From the NCBI GenBank assembly GCA_900556695.1, contig USQA01000063.1:1-7053 (forward strand): a stretch of DNA of 7,053 nucleotides. Direction: 5' to 3'. Below are positions 5,820-7,053 of this stretch, piece by piece. The stretch comes from an uncultured Clostridium sp. (GTDB taxonomy: Bacteria > Bacillota > Clostridia > TANB77 > CAG-508). The first letter of the stretch is position 1. Every line of letters begins with the position of its first letter. The notes under the pieces were generated by a model, which ran no database searches, was not told the DNA's origin, and saw only the letters and a program-made list of their open reading frames with translations. Position numbers and translations under genes: made by a program.

Positions 5820-6032
5820 CTAATTTTCGTATATATCATCATTTATTTTTAATATCATTCTTCTGTAATGAGTTTTAAATCCTAATCTTTCATATAAATC
5901 TCTAGCAATATTTTCTCCAATTACTTCTAATGAAACATCTTTATTTTGATCTTTGGCCAATTCTATTATTTGGTTTAGTGCAATAGTACCAATCCCATTA
6001 TTTCTATATTTTTCATTTATATCCTTCCTTTT
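5820..6032 (-). pseudogene. C-terminal fragment of a GNAT acetyltransferase
   Basis: The frame from 6032 (after TAA 6035-6033) to TAG 5822-5820 has 70 sense codons. It contains GNAT motif A, DINEKYRNNGIGTIAL, with the CoA-binding RNNGIG, then motif B ending in YERLGFKTHYRRMILKIND. The N-terminal half of the family, about 80 residues, is missing. Only 35 bases separate the fragment from the upstream nucleoside hydrolase gene, so it was deleted rather than frameshifted. The only in-frame ATG lies near the end, so no working enzyme is expected. AGGAAGG and an ATG (6016-6014) upstream are out of frame and lead to a stop after 13 codons. It is a different GNAT from the intact one at 1549-2055. Confidence 0.7.
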
Positions 6033-6067
6033 TTATACATTTTAACAAATAAAAGTATCATAATGAA

Positions 6068-7053
6068 TCAAATATTATCACTTGTCAATTTTTCAAACAA
6101 GTCTTTAAATATTTCGTTTGCATTTAAATAATTAACAAATTTAATATTGTGTCTATTTTTAGTAAATTTAAAAGTATTATCATTGTTTATAAGAGGGCAA
6201 CTAATATCAATTGTATTAAACCAATTTTTATTTATCATATATGCAATTACACTAATATCCCATAATGGCCACCTTTTTGTAGGACCATGAGATCTATTAT
6301 AAAATCTATAACATAAATAATCACATAATTTATTTTTGCCTTTTAATTCGCTTTCTAATTCGTATATTGATGTCATTAGATTAGAGGTTATAGGAGAGCA
6401 GGGGAGAATAGTAAGTCTAACTTTGGATTCGAAAACTACTTTTACTGCTTCTATATCTTGAGCAAAATTGAAATCTTTATTAGGTCCAAACAAAAAATTA
6501 CTTCCTAACCATATAACTTCTATCTTATCTACAATTTCTGGATTATATTTTAGTGCTAATGCAATATTTGTTAAACATCCTATTGCTAGTATATATGTTT
6601 TTTTATTTTTATTAGCAATTTCTATAATTTTATTAATTGCGGGATTTGTTTCATTATATCCATTTTTTAAATAATCTCTGCTGCCTTTATATATAAGTGA
6701 TTTATCTTTTAAGTCTAATAGATCAAATATTTTACATGCTTCATTATAACTTGCATCTATAGACTCAGAAACTGTTTTTTGCCATTTTGAATGTTTAAAA
6801 GGTGCAATTGTTATAGCCTCAATATTGAATATTTCTTGACTTTTTAATAAATATGACAATGCAAATTGATCATCAGCTTCATTATATGTATCTGTATCCA
6901 AAATTACATTATATTTATTTTTTTCACAGATTAAACTATATATTTCTTTCCATCCATTTACTATTGGAATATTTAAACTATAATTCTCATTATATCTTGT
7001 TTTCATTAAAAAACATTCTATTCCTGCGTTTAATATGTATTTACATTTATCTG
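6068..7053 (-). CDS. Nucleoside hydrolase, probably fused to an N-terminal HAD 5'-nucleotidase domain; cut by window edge
   Basis: The C-terminal 280 residues are an inosine-uridine-type nucleoside hydrolase, which splits nucleosides into base and sugar. Numbered from the ATG at 7006: calcium-binding DTDTYNEADDQFAL (37-50), IGCLTNIAL (142-150, T147 as calcium ligand), DFNFAQDIEAV (178-188, N180 as sugar binder), PLWDISVIAYM (247-257, D250 as last calcium ligand). The aspartate loop is two residues longer than the classical DTDPGxDD, so base preference is open. The ATG at 7006 has no ribosome binding site at proper spacing, and the frame stays open to 7053. The residues encoded upstream (DKCKYILNAGIECFLMKTRYN) and just inside (IPIVNGWKEIYSLI) match the end of HAD NT5C/YqfW-like 5'-nucleotidases. 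The real start is probably beyond the window. A stand-alone hydrolase starting at 7006 is the alternative. Confidence 0.85.
   Translation of the reverse strand, partial: DKCKYILNAGIECFLMKTRYNENYSLNIPIVNGWKEIYSLICEKNKYNVILDTDTYNEADDQFALSYLLKSQEIFNIEAITIAPFKHSKWQKTVSESIDASYNEACKIFDLLDLKDKSLIYKGSRDYLKNGYNETNPAINKIIEIANKNKKTYILAIGCLTNIALALKYNPEIVDKIEVIWLGSNFLFGPNKDFNFAQDIEAVKVVFESKVRLTILPCSPITSNLMTSIYELESELKGKNKLCDYLCYRFYNRSHGPTKRWPLWDISVIAYMINKNWFNTIDISCPLINNDNTFKFTKNRHNIKFVNYLNANEIFKDLFEKLTSDNI

Noticed and set aside
6468..6674. Plus-strand 68-codon hydrophobic frame
   Set aside because: It is antisense to the nucleoside hydrolase. Its hydrophobicity comes from reverse-complemented Lys/Asn/Glu codons, and it has no ribosome binding site.
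1..7053. Defence system, CRISPR array, tRNA/rRNA, insertion sequence or toxin-antitoxin pair
   Set aside because: No repeat-spacer pattern, transposase, terminal inverted repeats, RNA gene landmarks or known defence domains were visible.

Overview
The window is very AT-rich, has strong GGAGG-type ribosome binding sites, rho-independent terminators and sigma-A-like promoters. This points to a low-G+C Firmicute, most probably a Clostridium or close relative. The genus call is inference from composition and gene style; no marker gene is present.

Layout, left to right. (1) 1-600, + strand: a promoter, then an unrecognised 109-codon reading frame that looks 5'-truncated and is visibly richer in G+C than its surroundings, then a perfect 10-bp hairpin. 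(2) 640-1356, + strand: a monocistronic unit with an extended -10 promoter, a leader carrying two overlapping inverted repeats, an IspF-like gene that keeps the zinc site but has lost other active-site residues, and a strong terminator. (3) 1513-2157, - strand: a single GNAT acetyltransferase gene with promoter and terminator. (4) 2299-2881, - strand: a single small zinc-ribbon protein gene with its own extended -10 promoter, a UUCG hairpin and a 12-bp palindrome in the leader, and a terminator. (5) 2882-3107: no intact gene; a 13-codon calcium-loop-like fragment and a + strand terminator with no gene to serve. (6) 3108-5755, - strand: a three-gene ABC-2 exporter operon (ATPase, permease, permease; the COG4586/COG4587/COG3694 type), tightly packed with overlaps. 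(7) 5670-6032, - strand: two gene fragments back to back, the C-terminal part of a GNAT acetyltransferase and the N-terminal part of a probable EamA-type membrane transporter. The ABC operon promoter lies inside the second fragment. (8) 6068-7053, - strand: a nucleoside hydrolase domain whose frame stays open to the right edge. The residues upstream of its first ATG look like the C-terminal end of a HAD-type 5'-nucleotidase, so the gene is probably a bifunctional nucleotidase-nucleoside hydrolase cut by the window edge.

The genes do not form one pathway. The region looks like a patchwork of short independently transcribed units with several decayed genes between them. No defence system, CRISPR array, tRNA, rRNA or intact mobile element is visible. 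The two most interesting points are the apparent HAD/nucleoside hydrolase fusion and the IspF homologue with a changed active site.
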